In this document: positions 33,840-46,400 of the stretch, piece after piece
Layout of the letters: every line of letters starts with the position of its first letter
How positions within the stretch are numbered: the stretch's first letter is position 1
From: Ganoderma boninense
Lineage: Eukaryota; Basidiomycota; Agaricomycetes; Polyporales; Polyporaceae
DNA length: 64,000 nucleotides
Direction: 5' to 3'
Assembly (NCBI GenBank): GCA_002900995.3
Contig: PJEW03000013.1
Location: forward strand, 382,208 to 446,207
Translations under genes and position numbers: made by a program
Notes under the pieces: generated by a model
Databases searched by the model: none
What the model saw: the letters and a program-made list of their open reading frames with translations, nothing else
Told to the model about the DNA's origin: nothing

Positions 33840-35650
33840 GGTAGTGTATAATCATTCGCTGCTTCAGTGGCTCTCCCAAGGTGACAGCTACGTCGCCGAA
33901 TTCATGTGGCGGGAGGGGCGTGGGTCGCACACCAGGGGTATTTGCTTTGGATCTCAAAATGATTTGGCTGGAGGCGGTCATCGATGCATGGACTGCTTTG
34001 ACGACGTGTTGTATTGTATGTCATGTGTCCAAACACGCTCGTCAGTGCCTCCATCACATTCGGCATCGCAGTGTCATATATTCACTTCTCTTTCTAACCA
34101 CCCGCATATTCCCTCTGTCAGACATGGAATGGCTGTTATTTCAGCAATTCCGTCACACTCCTGGAGTTAGGTGTTCGCGTCCAACTTGGCCATCTCGTTG
34201 GCGAGCGCTGCCACAACGCTGTTGCCGCGCTGGAAGGCAATTTCGCCGTCCTTCACATAACGGGAATTCACACAGTCGGCTTCGACTTCTGTGGTTGCGA
34301 CAAAACCATTCAACCTCATTCTCAACGCCTTCGCCATGGATGGTTCCCCGCAATGTCTGCAAACCCGAATGCGGCTGCTACCTTCTCTCTTTTGGCCCAT
34401 TTTCAGCTACTGTCGACGCGGTCGAATGTTTCGGCGTCTGAATTCTACCCGTGCTTGACCAGTAGAACGGAGAATACTGGCGTGTCCCAAACTCAGGTAA
34501 GAACTCGTTCCATCGCCGGGCCATGTCTCGCACTTTTGTCTATGTTCAGTTCTGATGCACCCTTTCCAGGACCTTTATCCCTCCTCGTGGTGAAGACGTG
34601 GCGGAATATCAAGGTGATGAAGCGTGCTGGACGTGGCAATGACCCCGGAGGTATCCCCGCGACACCTGCAGGTGCATGTGTGTTCGAATGCCCTGCATGC
34701 TCGCACCTGGACGCGAATTTATCTGAGCCCCAGTACTGGGAGAGCCTGTTACGTTCATATAGGTAAGTCTTCTTCCACTTCGCTGGTCAAACATGGCCAC
34801 GGCATAGGCTAACTATGTTCCTTATATAGCCCACAGGTTGCGGATATCTTCTGAGTCGACAACAAACAACGTCCATCCCCTTGCGTCCACTCCTTCCAAA
34901 CCTGTCTCAGCCGAGCTGATGCCGAAGGTCCTGAGCTTCGCGTGGCGATGTTGGACTCGTTTGCTACGTCCAGCAAGGAAACAGGACCCGGACGGCGACC
35001 CATTCGTCGGACGACATCTTCAGTGACAGGATGTGGCACAGGATCACCACCATGCGTACGTAAATAATGCCCCGGATCACTGGCACTCCTCATGCCTTCA
35101 GGCTGCACTCGCGTCGGATTCACATCGGCAATGTTCCTATCTCAGATCGAAATTGCCGTTCACGAGCGCACATTCCACAGAGAAACGTTCAAGAAATTCA
35201 ACGATTCTGTCGATTCAAAGCAGGCAGCTGTGTGGTCCAAGCTGATAGCCGCATGGGAGGTCGGCCCGAAGCATGCACCCAACCCGTATGAGGCTGAAAC
35301 AGAACGTAGCGTGGCTCTTACCTACGATAGCAGTCAACTTGCGGGGCTGATTCCCGCAGCTCGACTTGTCGAATGGTGCACAGCCTGTGCTTACGTGAAG
35401 CGGTGGGATGAGCGAATCCGGCTTCTGCTGGAGGAGATGTGTCGGGTAGTCATGTTCCATACGCGGAAGGTTCAATGGTGGGATGATCGACCTGGTCGAC
35501 ATTCATGGACCAACGGCAGTATGTCGAAGGTGCGGATGCACATGCCTATCGCCAGGCAGCCATTCGCCGGGCTATGGCAAGCTGTTGCTGCCGCTCATGG
35601 GGATTTGTCGCGTCATATCTGGATTCTGATGGTGATGTTTCGGGGGTGAC
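33840..35650 (+). mobile_element. truncated KDZ (Kyakuja-Dileera-Zisupton) transposase remnant with CxC2 domain
   Basis: The CxC2 zinc-binding domain is clear: GHRCMDCFDDVLYCMSC (about 33976-34030), then WNGCYFSNSVTLLELGVRVQ LGH, AVLHITGIHTVGFDFCGCDK T, RLRHGWFPAMSANPNAAATF, and EFYPCLTSRTENTG (34125-34490). Next is the linker MKRAGRGNDPGGIPAT and CVFECPACSH (about 34618-34700). All are hallmarks of KDZ transposases. The C-terminal helical part follows at 35100-35640: HERTFHRETFKKFND, WSKLIAAWEVGPKHAPNPYE, RIRLLLEEMCRVV, AYRQAAIRR. Only about 330 bp separate these halves, where the family normally has some 300 residues including the DANF.LK segment and other acidic catalytic residues; these are absent, so the enzyme cannot be active. 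Frames shift at several points, some through introns, some through decay. Confidence 0.8.
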
Positions 35651-37539
35651 AACGGCCTTGACGCAGATCTCAGCGTGACAAGCCCACTTGTGTTCAGATC
35701 CTGACGTACTGTATTCTGTTCGTCTTACAATTAGTCGGCATACCACCATCTTCTGCCAGTGGCTTGTATCCTCATTCCGGCCATTACGCATCCGTTTCCT
35801 CGACTCTCCATACCTCGTTTTGTCAAGTTTCGCCACCCGTTCCCGTATTCATCGTTCGCAATTTCTGTTCCTCGCTCGTTCTGTCCACTGGCCATGTAGC
35901 GGTGAGGTGCGGCGAATTGAAAGAACCCTTACCAAGCACCCTTGCCATCGAAAGCCGGGTCCTCCGTTCGTGGAGAAGATGGTGGCGCGTATCTGCGATC
36001 GACGCGCAGTGAAGTGAACATGGTGATGGCATTCTCCACTCGAATCCCCACGCATGTGAACGATGCCATGAGCATATTCGCTGACTCTGCGCCCTAACCC
36101 ACCTACCCTCTAATACTATCGATCACTTCACGCTACTGTTTAAGCTCAACTATGTGAGCGGTGGCTTGATCTAAGAGCAGCTGTCGATGATCTTGTGCAG
36201 GTGTGTTTCCTGCGGTAAAATATTTATGAGTCATGTTTCTTCGCATACCATTCGCATTGTTGCCCCGAGCTCACGTAGATTGTGATTCGCTGCAAGATAG
36301 GGTATCACGTACGTGACCATTGAGCTAGACACCCATCACCCAATACAACATCGTCCGGCCGCGGATACGCTCTCACTGTGCCGCCTCCTCCGCAAGAGAG
36401 ATCTTCAGCGCAATGCTCATCTTCCCAGTCGCGTTGTGCTAAACAGTTGACTGCACCCTGCCCAACCACGCGCCGGTCGAGCTTATTCACATCGCCACTG
36501 CGCCGTCTCCGCGAGAGATTCTGCCCCTCGCCGCAGGCGAAACCCCCATCGTGGCTACCCGGAGTCGCGCTCAACCTCCCTGTCGATGCTCTAGTCATCG
36601 CGCATCTGTGTTCAACCTGCCAGGAGAGAGGCCGCGCTTTCCGGTTCGCAGGTGTCACACGCGCGGAGTGTAGGTAGGGACGCGAGCGCCCCCAGTCGGG
36701 CCGGCGCGGTGGCGCTGGGGCGCCCCAAAGCTTGGATCCCCGAGCGGACCTGCAGGCAGCGTGAGGGGGAGGGCGGCGATGCGGCTCCTAGAGGGTCCCG
36801 CTTTCTACGTGTTGCTCGAGCTTCTGGAGATCGTGCGGACCAGCGGCAGCCACCGGGGATGTTCGTCACCGGGCGCGGTGGAGTCTCAATGGCTTGGGCG
36901 GATGTGCGCGCTGGATCTTCCCAGGCGCCCGGCGCATGAATGCAGGCACCAGCGACCGGGCATGCAACTCCCCGTGGACTCCCGCAACCAAGATGATAGG
37001 AAGAACCCACCTAGGTCCGGCGGGCAAAACGTGCGGGGTAAGTCCCTGCCCCACGGGGATGGTCCGGGGAGGTACGACCAGTCATGGCACCTTCGGTCCA
37101 CGTCACGTCCATGGGAGTGTATCGCTTTGGGGATAAGGTAGAAAGTCGCCACGACCGCGATGGGAATGTATTGAACGCTCCGTTCATTGCCACGCTCTGT
37201 CCTGAATCGCGGAGCCGAAACTTGGCGCACGATCGCGAACTGGAGGACGTAGCGCTAAAGATCCTGGCTGAGTGCCGCAGAGAGCCGTTTGGCGGTGTTC
37301 ATGGCTCCGAGCGAACTCAGAGCCGTGCCTGGTCTTGGCTGAACCGCACAGTGGCACCCCAAACTGACCTCTCAGGGTGTTCCAGGTCACGAGGCAGCTG
37401 TCACAAGGAATTCGTGACGAAGAACATCATCGGAGATCCTCCTCCTCCTCGGCGAAGCCCTGACGGTGCCACCCGCCCGAAGGCATGGTAGTCAGGGTGC
37501 ATGCCGCGTGTTCCACTGACGTACGTCCAGGCATGCAAA
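35651..37539. other. no gene recognised
   Basis: 36600-37000 is GC-rich with open frames on both strands that look compositional. Nothing supported. Confidence 0.4.
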
Positions 37540-37910
37540 ATTCAGAATTGGGTCGGTCGGCCTTGCGCCACAGCCTGCACGCAACCGACGAGCTTCGACC
37601 GTTGGGCCCTTTCGCATCGACTTCCAGGACTCAACAAAGTTCGGCGGCGCATTTGTCACGGTTCGCAAGTTGTGACATGTCAAACGGCCAAAACGATGCC
37701 TTGCGGTAAGCTAATCGCTAGAACTTAGAGGGCTCCCACTTCCTTACCGGGACAGGGCGGACCGTTGACGAGTATGGCGTCAGACGGACGACCGCCGTCG
37801 CAGTGCCACTTATTCTAGTAAGCCGACCCCCCCTTGAGAGCTCTGAGACGAGAACACACGTTACGTCTGCTACACCGTGACTGCGGCGCAGTCAGATAAA
37901 TAAAGGTAAG
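37540..37910 (+). promoter_or_regulatory. 5' flank of paralog 2, diverged copy of the shared promoter
   Basis: Reading toward the gene: CCTTTCGCATCGACTTCCAG, AACAAAGTTCGGCGGCGCA, GTTGTGACATGTCAAACGG, TTGACGAGTATGGCGTCAGA, CTGAGACGAGAACACACGTT ACGTCTG and GATAAATAAAGG (37895-37906). Each has a counterpart in the same order in the 5' flanks of paralogs 1 and 3. The TATA-like box is about 115 nt before the ATG, the same distance as in the other two genes. Conservation is lower than between paralogs 1 and 3. Confidence 0.6.
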
Positions 37911-38019
37911 CACCCTCGCTCCATCTGCGGTCCCCGGTCTCTGACCTGCGCCTAGGGCGTCGACGCCCGACAACATTTCGGCCTCGCACAGGAACCTCGC
38001 CAGCATCCCAACAAATACC

Positions 38020-39767
38020 ATGTCATCGCAGTCAGGTACGCCTTTCTTGTCTACTTTCGCCACTTGTTTACGAATCGACGCGGGGTCCGTCTCAGGGGCC
38101 GACAACATTGACTTGGAAGCGTTCAGGCTTAGACTGACCATTCTGTTCGGTTTTCAAACTATTCCCTCTGAACCCCCCATTGTCAACCTCCCAGACGAGG
38201 GTTCCACCGAGGAGGCCACGTTGCTTCGTTTCACTTGTCTGGAGGCCACCGCTCACGATGAGGACTTTCGATCTTCCGTTATTACGGGGAATGAGCATCC
38301 AATGACTGCCATCCTTGCGATCTCGGTCTTTCGCTGCCCCCCCGATCTCAGAGTCGCTATATATATGCTCAGGATCCTTGTGAACAGGTATATATGTCGC
38401 TGCCTTCCTCGTATTTCCACTTGATGCTGAATATCTCTGGATCGTCAGGATGTTACACGCGTTCATTTTGTGGCGCACCTCTTTGGGTCTCGATGAACCT
38501 GCTATTGCTGAGACCCCCATCGCACGTTTGAAGCAGCTGGCTAGTGAGTAATTGCCTGCTTCCCGTAGCTGCGTTGGCTGATTGTGTAATGGCAGTGGAA
38601 AACCTCCAATGTTTGCACCCCTTGAGGGTTTACTGGATGGAACTTTTCGTTCGGACCTTTGGGGACACTCCGGAGCTGTGGAGGAAGCAGCTCTCCGACA
38701 TTCGCGCAATCCGGGAACAGCACGAGACGACCGCATCTATGCTAGGTGTTTCCGGTTCATATAATGTCGAACGGCACGGTAGCGACTCTGGGGGCCCTTC
38801 GCAACCCTTCGAGTCCATCCCCAACCCCACCTCAGCTACCTTTCAAGCCAGCTCCGGTCCGTCCGACTCCTTCCCCGTTCCAGTGCACTCCGAGGGACCC
38901 ACCACGACCGCGATGTACGACCATTCGGTCCCTTCCCACTCCCTCCCTTATCCAGCCCTCGTTGATCCTCCGCAGGGCATGTACGGAGTGGATGTTGGAT
39001 CGTCGCATTCCCTCCCTCATACACTCTTCTCCAACGCAGCGCTGGAGCTGCGCCAACGCGACAATATGTCATCACTCTCCCTCCCAAACCCGCCCGTCGG
39101 GGCGATCGGCGAGGGGATATCCACTGGCAGACTTGACCTGGGTTGGTCCGGAAGCAACCCGTTCTCCCAGGGACGTCGTGGACAAGGTGTTGGATCCGAT
39201 TCTACTCAGAACGAGACCTCCCGCCGTGGCCCTCAACCGTCCAACCCCACGACGGCACCCCATCCCATCTTCGCGGAGGCTCACGAATTTGCGACCCCTC
39301 ACGCGGCCTCCGCTACCATGAATGGGTCAAATTCGTTCCTTGGAAACACTATGGCTTCCTATACGCCTCTTCCGTCCGGGTATACACCCGTTGCTAGCCC
39401 AGACCTTCGCCAGGGGTCTGGGGGTATTACCACTCGCCGTTATGCGGCTTCGACGTCGGGCAAGGGAAGGCCTTCGTTGCTGGAGAGCATCGCTTTCGAG
39501 AATGCTAGAGTGGCAACACTCGCGTACCGGAACAACAATTTCCAGCAGCAAAACAACCGCCTCGGCGAGTTCTCCTACCTTCTCAACACAAATATCAGGT
39601 TCTTCTTCGATAGTTTGCATCACATTATGTGCAGCGATTTCTTGGGGACTCCGGTCCCGATGGAACATTGCTTCGCTCTACGAGGTGGGGCGCAGGCTGT
39701 TGGTCGGCTCATGGCTCTTCTGTTGCGTGAGTGGAAGGCTGACATAGAGGCCCGTCCGCGAATGTAG
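38020..39767 (+). CDS. paralog 2 of the three-member family (524 residues, unknown function)
   Basis: Four exons: 38020-38035 (16 nt, MSSQS), 38096-38387, 38449-38543, 38596-39767, with introns of 60, 61 and 52 nt and phases 1, 2, 1, the same pattern as paralog 1. Exon 2 reads GADNIDLEAFRLRLTILFG, ..STEEATLLRFTCLEATAHDE.. and ISVFRCPPDLRVAIYMLRIL; exon 3 ends IARLKQLA. Exon 4 carries YWMELFVRTFGDTPELW, then a long Ser/Pro/Gly/Asn linker with repeated SHSLP and SLSLPN units, and a helical end with NNNFQQQNNRLGEFSYLLN. Without the 16-nt first exon one could start at the same ATG and read through the first intron, because it has no stop in that frame; the paralog comparison favours splicing. No catalytic motif recognised. 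Confidence 0.8.
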
Positions 39768-40150
39768 TGTTTATATGTCTGGTTGGTGGCTGATGCATCT
39801 TGTCTTCGACAGTGTGAGAAAAACGCTTCCCGAGTAGTGCTTGTTTGTAAATCGTCATCGTCCAGCTCTTGTTTCACGCGTTTGTACTCCCTCCGCCGCC
39901 TGCCGTTAGTCTACCACACATTATCTTGCCTAGTTTAATCCAGCCTGCCAGCACTCTTGCATTGCGTGCCATGAAATTTCTCGATACATCCACAGATGAA
40001 TTGCGTACTGTCTGAGTGAAAGACATCAACCTTGCGAGAGCAAAGACCCGAACGTCCAGGCTCAGAGAATATTCCAAGTTCAATCTAAATTCGGCAAATT
40101 CAACATTCCATGTCTAGCTATCCACACTGTATCTGGCATGAGAATCACCT
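39768..40150. other. 3' flank, no gene seen
   Basis: Converging intergenic region between paralog 2 and small membrane protein copy 3. Confidence 0.5.
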
Positions 40151-40366
40151 TTACCCGACCGGATGTCGCGGCAGAGTATTGTCAACGAGAAAGCGAGCTT
40201 GGAAGCCACTTCGCGATAAACGGCCCAGTTTCCGTCTTTTGAATGTAGTCTGCCAATTAGCATTGAATCGTGTCGCCAGCTTGAGGGCCCGCTTGCCGCC
40301 AACAAGGAACATCACAAGAATTGTAATAGATTCATGGAGGCTGAGATCGAGCCTGTTGAAAGTCAT
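40151..40366 (-). CDS. small single-pass membrane protein, copy 3 (71 residues)
   Basis: The start chosen is the internal ATG at 40366 (MTFNRLDLSLHESITIL), because it aligns with copy 2 (MTVSLNLHESITALVF); an in-frame ATG 24 nt upstream exists. One hydrophobic segment, SITILVMFLVGG (residues 12-23), is followed by a basic stretch KRALKLATRF, then KRRKLGRLSRS. The conserved Cys of the VCG core is Gly here. A CT-rich leader precedes the start. The tail is basic rather than acidic as in copy 2, so tails are not conserved. Confidence 0.55.
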   Translation of the reverse strand: MTFNRLDLSLHESITILVMFLVGGKRALKLATRFNANWQTTFKRRKLGRLSRSGFQARFLVDNTLPRHPVG

Positions 40367-40557
40367 TGGACTGGGAGCAAGAGTTCGCAAGAGGTGAAAA
40401 GGTAGGGAGAGATGGTGGTGGTGGAGAAAGTGAACGCGTCGTCTCGCGCGAACCGTCAGATACCCACAGCATTGACTTCAATCTCCGCCGATCGGATGCG
40501 CTTATATAAGCGTCAAGGAGAGCTTAAGGTGGATCCGGCGAAGGTAACAGTAGAAGT

Positions 40558-40619
40558 ACGGTATAGTTTCCTTTTTAGAACAAGTAAAGGTACCTTACAT
40601 AATAGTCAATCGTCGCCTG
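40558..40619 (-). promoter_or_regulatory. promoter block of small membrane protein copy 3
   Basis: On the minus strand: GCGACGATTGACTATTATG, TAAGG, then AAAAAGGAAACTATACCGTAC. It matches the block of copy 2 in both boxes and in the GCGACGATTG lead-in. The ATG is about 190 nt downstream. Confidence 0.65.
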
Positions 40620-43499
40620 GGCAACAGAATGAATTATTACATCAGGGGTACCGGTAAATGCCGAGTCGAGATTGAATCAGCGCTTATTGCAGCGCGAAGC
40701 CTTTCGCCACTCTTCCACCCACCCAATTGCTCTGTCAATTTCGTGTTCCGACCTCCGCTATGCATCTTGCCATTTTGCCGAGGCTATCGCTTCCTCTCTC
40801 GAACGCCACCTCCCAGACGACGAAGCAAATGATCTGTCGAAGATTCGCTCGCCCGACTGACGCAAGCCGGGTCAGACGAACTGGGGCCGCCACTGTCGAC
40901 CGGAACACCAGCATCAACTATGGTGCAGCAGCTCCCCAGACCCGAGCACGTGCAGAAGCGGATTGTGAGAGTTCCACAAGTTCGTCGTCTACTACGTTGT
41001 CATTCGCGAGTTCGGAGTCTGTGTGCTCACAACCTGTTCCCCCAAGACGCATTTGGGCTACCTCCGTCTCGCGGCCAAGACCGTCCTTCTCCCGCCTCCC
41101 CCGGAAACCGACAGCGCTCCCGTCGTGCTGGATGGCGCCGCGTCCGATGTCCGCCCCGACGCAGGTGAAGCCGATGAAGACCGCGCCCTACTTCGATAGT
41201 GCGGGGGGGAGGGCTCTGGAAGGGGCGAATCGTCATCCTGGGACCAGAACTTGCGCTGCGAAGCTGTTCCAGGATCTCAGTGAGTGTTCTCGGAATTCGT
41301 TTGCACGCTTATACGAGCCGTTGACTCGGATCGCTCGTGTCTGTCCTAGCAGGGAGCTGTCAAACGGGCACTTTCTAGTGACAACCAGGAAATGTTTACG
41401 GGACTGGACGTCGAGATGCCCATCTACGAGGCGAAGATGACGGGCGACATGGTTGCTTGTGAGTGTATCCGGTTTCCTGAAATTCGGCATGTATTCATGT
41501 TCGTAACAGTGACTGTATACCGATCGCAGCGCCTGATGCTGCTTTGTACAACCTTCTCGCCTATGCCCGGTCGCTCCATCATCTACACATCAACAGTGCA
41601 CTCACGCCTTTGGTCATCGGGTGTTCAACGACCTGAATGCTGGCCAGCACGTCACCTTCATACGTCAAAAATCGGCAAGGAACGCCTCTAACCACGGCTT
41701 TGCAGCCCGCGTTCTTGGCCCTGGTTTTCGCATTGTCCTTAGGGACTTTCTCAAGCGTTCGTTCCCATGCGCTGTATCAATTGCGAGCAGTGGAAGAGTG
41801 TGCGAGTAAGTCCGCCCTCATCCCATTGGCTTTTTGCACACCTCATCTCAAGCTGTCCACAGTCCATGTCTGTGCGACGAAGCCGATGTTCAAAGCTGCC
41901 GACATTTGGAACGTGTTGTACTACGTTGGGACTTACTGATGATGGTGCACAGAGACGTCTACGCGAACCACACTGCGACATGGAATCCCATCCCAAATCA
42001 GCTCATCATCTCAAGGCGGGGAGCTCTGTCGGCAGCGAAAAAGCGGTCGTGCGCGTGCTGACCAAGGAGGGCTCTATGTCGCAGAAGGACGAGATTGTCT
42101 GCGAAGCAGGACAGACCAGATAACACGCATCAAAGACGTGTGTGTATTTTGCTGCACGCTAGAGCTGTCTCACTCTCTGTTCCGCTGATGCTCCTATATC
42201 AACAGATCCTCAGCGCCATCACGCCATACTACTCGGATGAGCACACTCACGCGAAGTGTCGTCAAGTACGCGATGCTGTTCGTGCGTGTGGCGTTCAGTT
42301 ACGAGGAGATGATAGGTTGAACGACCATTGGGTAACCCTCGCATATGTCCACGGAACGACCGCTGCAGAGGTGCCGCGTGTACTTCTCGTGCGACGCAGC
42401 GCTGCCGCAGGATCTCGCTGTCAACGTGGGAAGGATAGAGGGCCGGCGCAGAACAGTGCCATCACTGCCGCAAACGGTCCGTGTCCTTCGTTCCGTTGCT
42501 TTGGCCAGCCGCTGACGGGCTCGATCCACGGAACACTCATCAACCGAACGCGACATCTTGGTCTCTGTATAGCTGTCTTGCAAGTTGCGTGGGCGGGTTC
42601 TGTTGCCCTTGGACGGTGTGCGTATAAGTCGTATTATGAAAGAAATCCGGTGAATTCGTTTGGTCTTATTTGGCCGCATTTCGATCTGTTTGCATAGAGC
42701 ACTTAATCATCCTCTAGAGATCCTCGCTCGAGTGCCAGTGGTCCTCGCCACTCCCCTTCCGCCAGCTGCCTGCCTTCAACGGAATGTTTAACCCCAGACC
42801 GCCATCAGCTTCGTCAAGTCCCCCACACGCGCGCAGCGCTTCTGAATAATCTTACTTAGTGACAGGTCGTCATCGGTCAACCTGCCATCCTCACGCCTCA
42901 ACGTCCGGTCACTATGTACTTAGTCTTCATCCACCGCCGCTCTCCATCTGAGCCCTCCGCTCATATAAGTCTTTGAGTGTGGATGTACAAACGATAGACC
43001 ATTGATGAATGTCAGCCTTGAATAAGTCTGCCGGAGCGACGCGAGGGCGTCTCTTGTTTGATATTCAAGTCATGGACAGCGTGTGCGGTAGCGGCCTCGA
43101 ATTATAGCAGCAGCCTCCATTTTGTTAGAGTCTTGAATTACAGAAGAAGAGGTGGAGAGACCCCAGGATTCCAAACTGCAGGGATTGTGCTAGGGATGCG
43201 CATTGTGCAGTGATCATCATTCACGGATTGCGAGGCCCCCAACCTTGGTATTTGGAGCCTCCCCCAAGGGAGGTCGAAATACTAACCTGACAACTTGGGG
43301 GCCGATCTTCATATAGACCTTCAAAAGCGATGGAGAAGCCATCGGCATCGAAGGAAGAGGAGATGTTAGCAACTTCGAGATCTCTGCAAGGTCTCGCTAG
43401 ACCTGATCGAGTTCAGGGATGCCATGAGCAGTGGCGAATATCCATGAGCATTCCAAAGCGATACATTGCATGTCTACCAAAACAAAATCCATCCGAGTA
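40620..43499. other. no supported gene; weak plus-strand frames
   Basis: Frames of 100-240 codons exist on the plus strand (40727-41440, 41767-42123, 42095-42697) without recognisable domains and with competing frames. A GC-rich hairpin with GGCCCCCAA and TTGGGGGCC arms lies at about 43234-43303 just downstream of the methyltransferase pseudogene. Confidence 0.35.
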
Positions 43500-46400
43500 C
43501 ATGGCAGAATAGATTATTCATTCTTCGCTGCTCGTAGATCTCGACATCGATGGTGTTCAAGCTGATGGAGCGCCATATATTGACGTGCTTCAGCTGGTCA
43601 TAGTGCCGCAGACGTCTGATCGCCTGCGTCTCGCACGCGTGATAGATCTCCTGGGTCAGCGCACGCAGGGGCTAGAGGAAGATGGCACACCGCTCGCGCT
43701 CTCGTCCATCGCATTCAGCAAGAGTACTCGCTCCTTGCTGTTGTTCTAGAACTTCTCGAGGGTTTTACTCTTCAGCGACGCGGAGCCCTTGATCTCGAGG
43801 AACGTGATCTTGTTCGCGGGAAAGGCCTCAGCGACCTTGGCGGTGAGAGCAGGGAACTGGAGGAAGATGAGGACACGCTCGTCTTTGGAGATGGTTTGTT
43901 TGCCTGCCCACAAGTGGGGTTAGCCTGTGCAGTCTATGGACACGGTATCGAAAACGTACCTGATGAGATGCGTAACCTTCTCAAGCTTGAGACCATAGTG
44001 CTTGCTGCACCCGTCTCATGCCTCATCGCCCACACCGAGTGTATCGCCCTTGACCACATTGAGCACACGAGCGGCCGCCCGGCAGGCACCCGACGCGGCG
44101 TAAACACGCTCCTCCCGTTCTGCACACGCCATGACGCAAGTGAAGCAGCCCATATGGCCGCAAGACGAGAGCGTTGCGATCTCCTCGACGGGAACACCGC
44201 CGCGATCGCAGCTAGGACAGGGGGCGCGACTGGCGGCCTTGCTTTTGAAGATCACGGAAAACGGTGAAGTAGCGGGGGGACCGCACGCGACCCACGAGCT
44301 CTTTCGTCAAGCGACAGATTTCGTGGGTTTGCTCGCGAAGATCCAACGTCAGGTCCCTTATGGCCTTCGAGATATCGGAGTCGTCCTCCTTGGCGCCCCG
44401 CTTGATGTTGTCGCTAACCCTGTCTGTCACGGGCTTGAGAGGCCCGCCGATGCCCGCCTCGTCGATCTCGGTCGCTTCCTTGTCGCCGACACCTGCCCTC
44501 CAGGTTGCCGAGGTACACCGCGCTCTTGAACACATTCCACGCGACGATGACGATGTCCGTATTAACAACGTCCTGGATCTTAATTAAGGGTGCTCGCCGT
44601 GTGGAGCGTGACAATCTCAAACCGGGTCTTCGTACGTCGTCCGCCGCGCAGTCAATTAAACCAAGCGAGATGGCAGTCTTGCCGTACCCGACTTCATCAG
44701 CGAGTACGCCACCACGGACATAGTGAGCGCGTTGCGCGTGGCCTTCTGCTCACCGGCCGAGAGGCTCCAGGATGGCTTCCGAGATCTCCTCCTTAATGAA
44801 CGGCGGAGCGGTCTTCTTCTCCTGCTCAAGCATCCACGTCAGGGAGCGGAGCTGCTCTGAACGGAGGGGCAGCTTAAAGCTCAGGGGTTGCTGGTGCACC
44901 CTGTCGGGGCGGTTACTGACGAGGTTGACTTTGGGGAGCGACAACTTGACGTGGGCGTGAAGTTGGTGCTGAGCTGACATGGGAGGATAGGAGTATCTGT
45001 ACGCCCAAGGGTGGGACGGCGCGAGAGGGCACGGTGCACGAACGACGTGATATTGACACCGATACGGACGATTGCGACTCCGTCCTCATCGACCTTCAGT
45101 TGGGTGATGAATGGCGCAGGACGGCACTTGAGGTTCTTCTCAAACTCACCAGCCTGGACGGTATCCTCGACGGTGGTGATCCTGGCCTTCTTGCTTTGTG
45201 CCCATAGAATGGCGGGCGAGACGGGCGCGCACCGACGGCATCCAACTACTTGCCCCTTCGTCTCGTCATGCCCATGGGTGCTAACCTCCTGCCAAGCTGG
45301 GACCACTCGGGGCCAGCCTCGGCACCAAGGGGAACCTTGCAAACGAAGAGCGCGCTGGCGCTCTTGCATGTATCTTGCGAAACGCTGATAGAGATGCCGT
45401 TGGAAGGGGTCGCGAAAACAGCATCCCGATCGGACGCAGGCTACAAAATATGAAATTTAGCCCCAAAGCCGCAATTGAAGAGAATGCAGGAAAACCAACC
45501 GTCAGCTTGGCGTCCTCAGCTTCCACCCACCGAAATGGCAAGACATAGTTCACATTCTTTACGCCCACAGTGTTGCTCTGCCTCCACTTCGACTCCAGGG
45601 TCGCGATAATTAGCCTGCTCTCTCCATACTCATAACTCCTCGTGCTGGTCGAGAACACGAATCCGTCCGCGCCGGGCTCTCCCGCACCTTGTCGGGTCCA
45701 GCAACAAGATCGGGGGCAAGTTCCCGTCACCCTCTGCCGGCGCTCGTTTATGCAATGCCGCGTTCGCCGTCCCGCACTTATCAATGTGCGTATGCGTGCC
45801 CGACACGTCGCGGTCGAACAGCTCCTCCACCGCCCCAGCGGGAACACGCACCTCGAGCTGCGCGTGCACCATGCGATGCTTGAACACCTCGCCCTGCAGG
45901 CCCAACTTCTGCTCCTACACGGGCACGAGCTCCCCTCCGCCCTCGATCCCGACGTCAACCCTCGCAACGCTCAGCAGTGCTCACTCCCACCTGCCCTCAA
46001 ACAGGCTCGCCACGCACACAAAGCGGCCGACAGGGAGCTGGAGCACGCGCCAGATGTCCGCGTTCGCAGGCGCACATTCCTTGGGGATCGCGAAGAGCCG
46101 TCGCTGTTGGGCTGCAGGGAGAGCTTGAGGCGCGCGGCGGGCGCGTCCTGGTACACGACCCACGTCTCCTGGCGCTTCGCCTCGACGAAGCGCATCTCCT
46201 TCGATGGCGCGCGGAGGACCGCCGCGCGCTACTCGTAAAAGCGGGCCGTAAAAGCGTCGACGTTGTGCGCAGCCGCGGCGGCGTTAATGCCTTTGGATAA
46301 GGGGAGTATCGCTTGAGGACTTTCTCGAACGTCGAAGGTGGTAGCGCAGATGTCCGCGTAAGTACGCATCTCGGAGCTGTCCTTCAGCAGTTTCTGGCCG

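Noticed and set aside
36268..36345. tRNA gene on the minus strand
   Set aside because: TAGCTCAATGGTCA looks like a tRNA A box, but no B box (GGTTCGAATCC type) or matching acceptor stem follows at the right distance.
41392..41430. FTGLDVEM as the class II motif of an aspartyl-tRNA synthetase
   Set aside because: Only eight residues match; the surrounding frames show none of the other synthetase motifs.
42095..42697. 200-codon plus frame
   Set aside because: Competing open frame on the minus strand, no recognisable domain, no start context.
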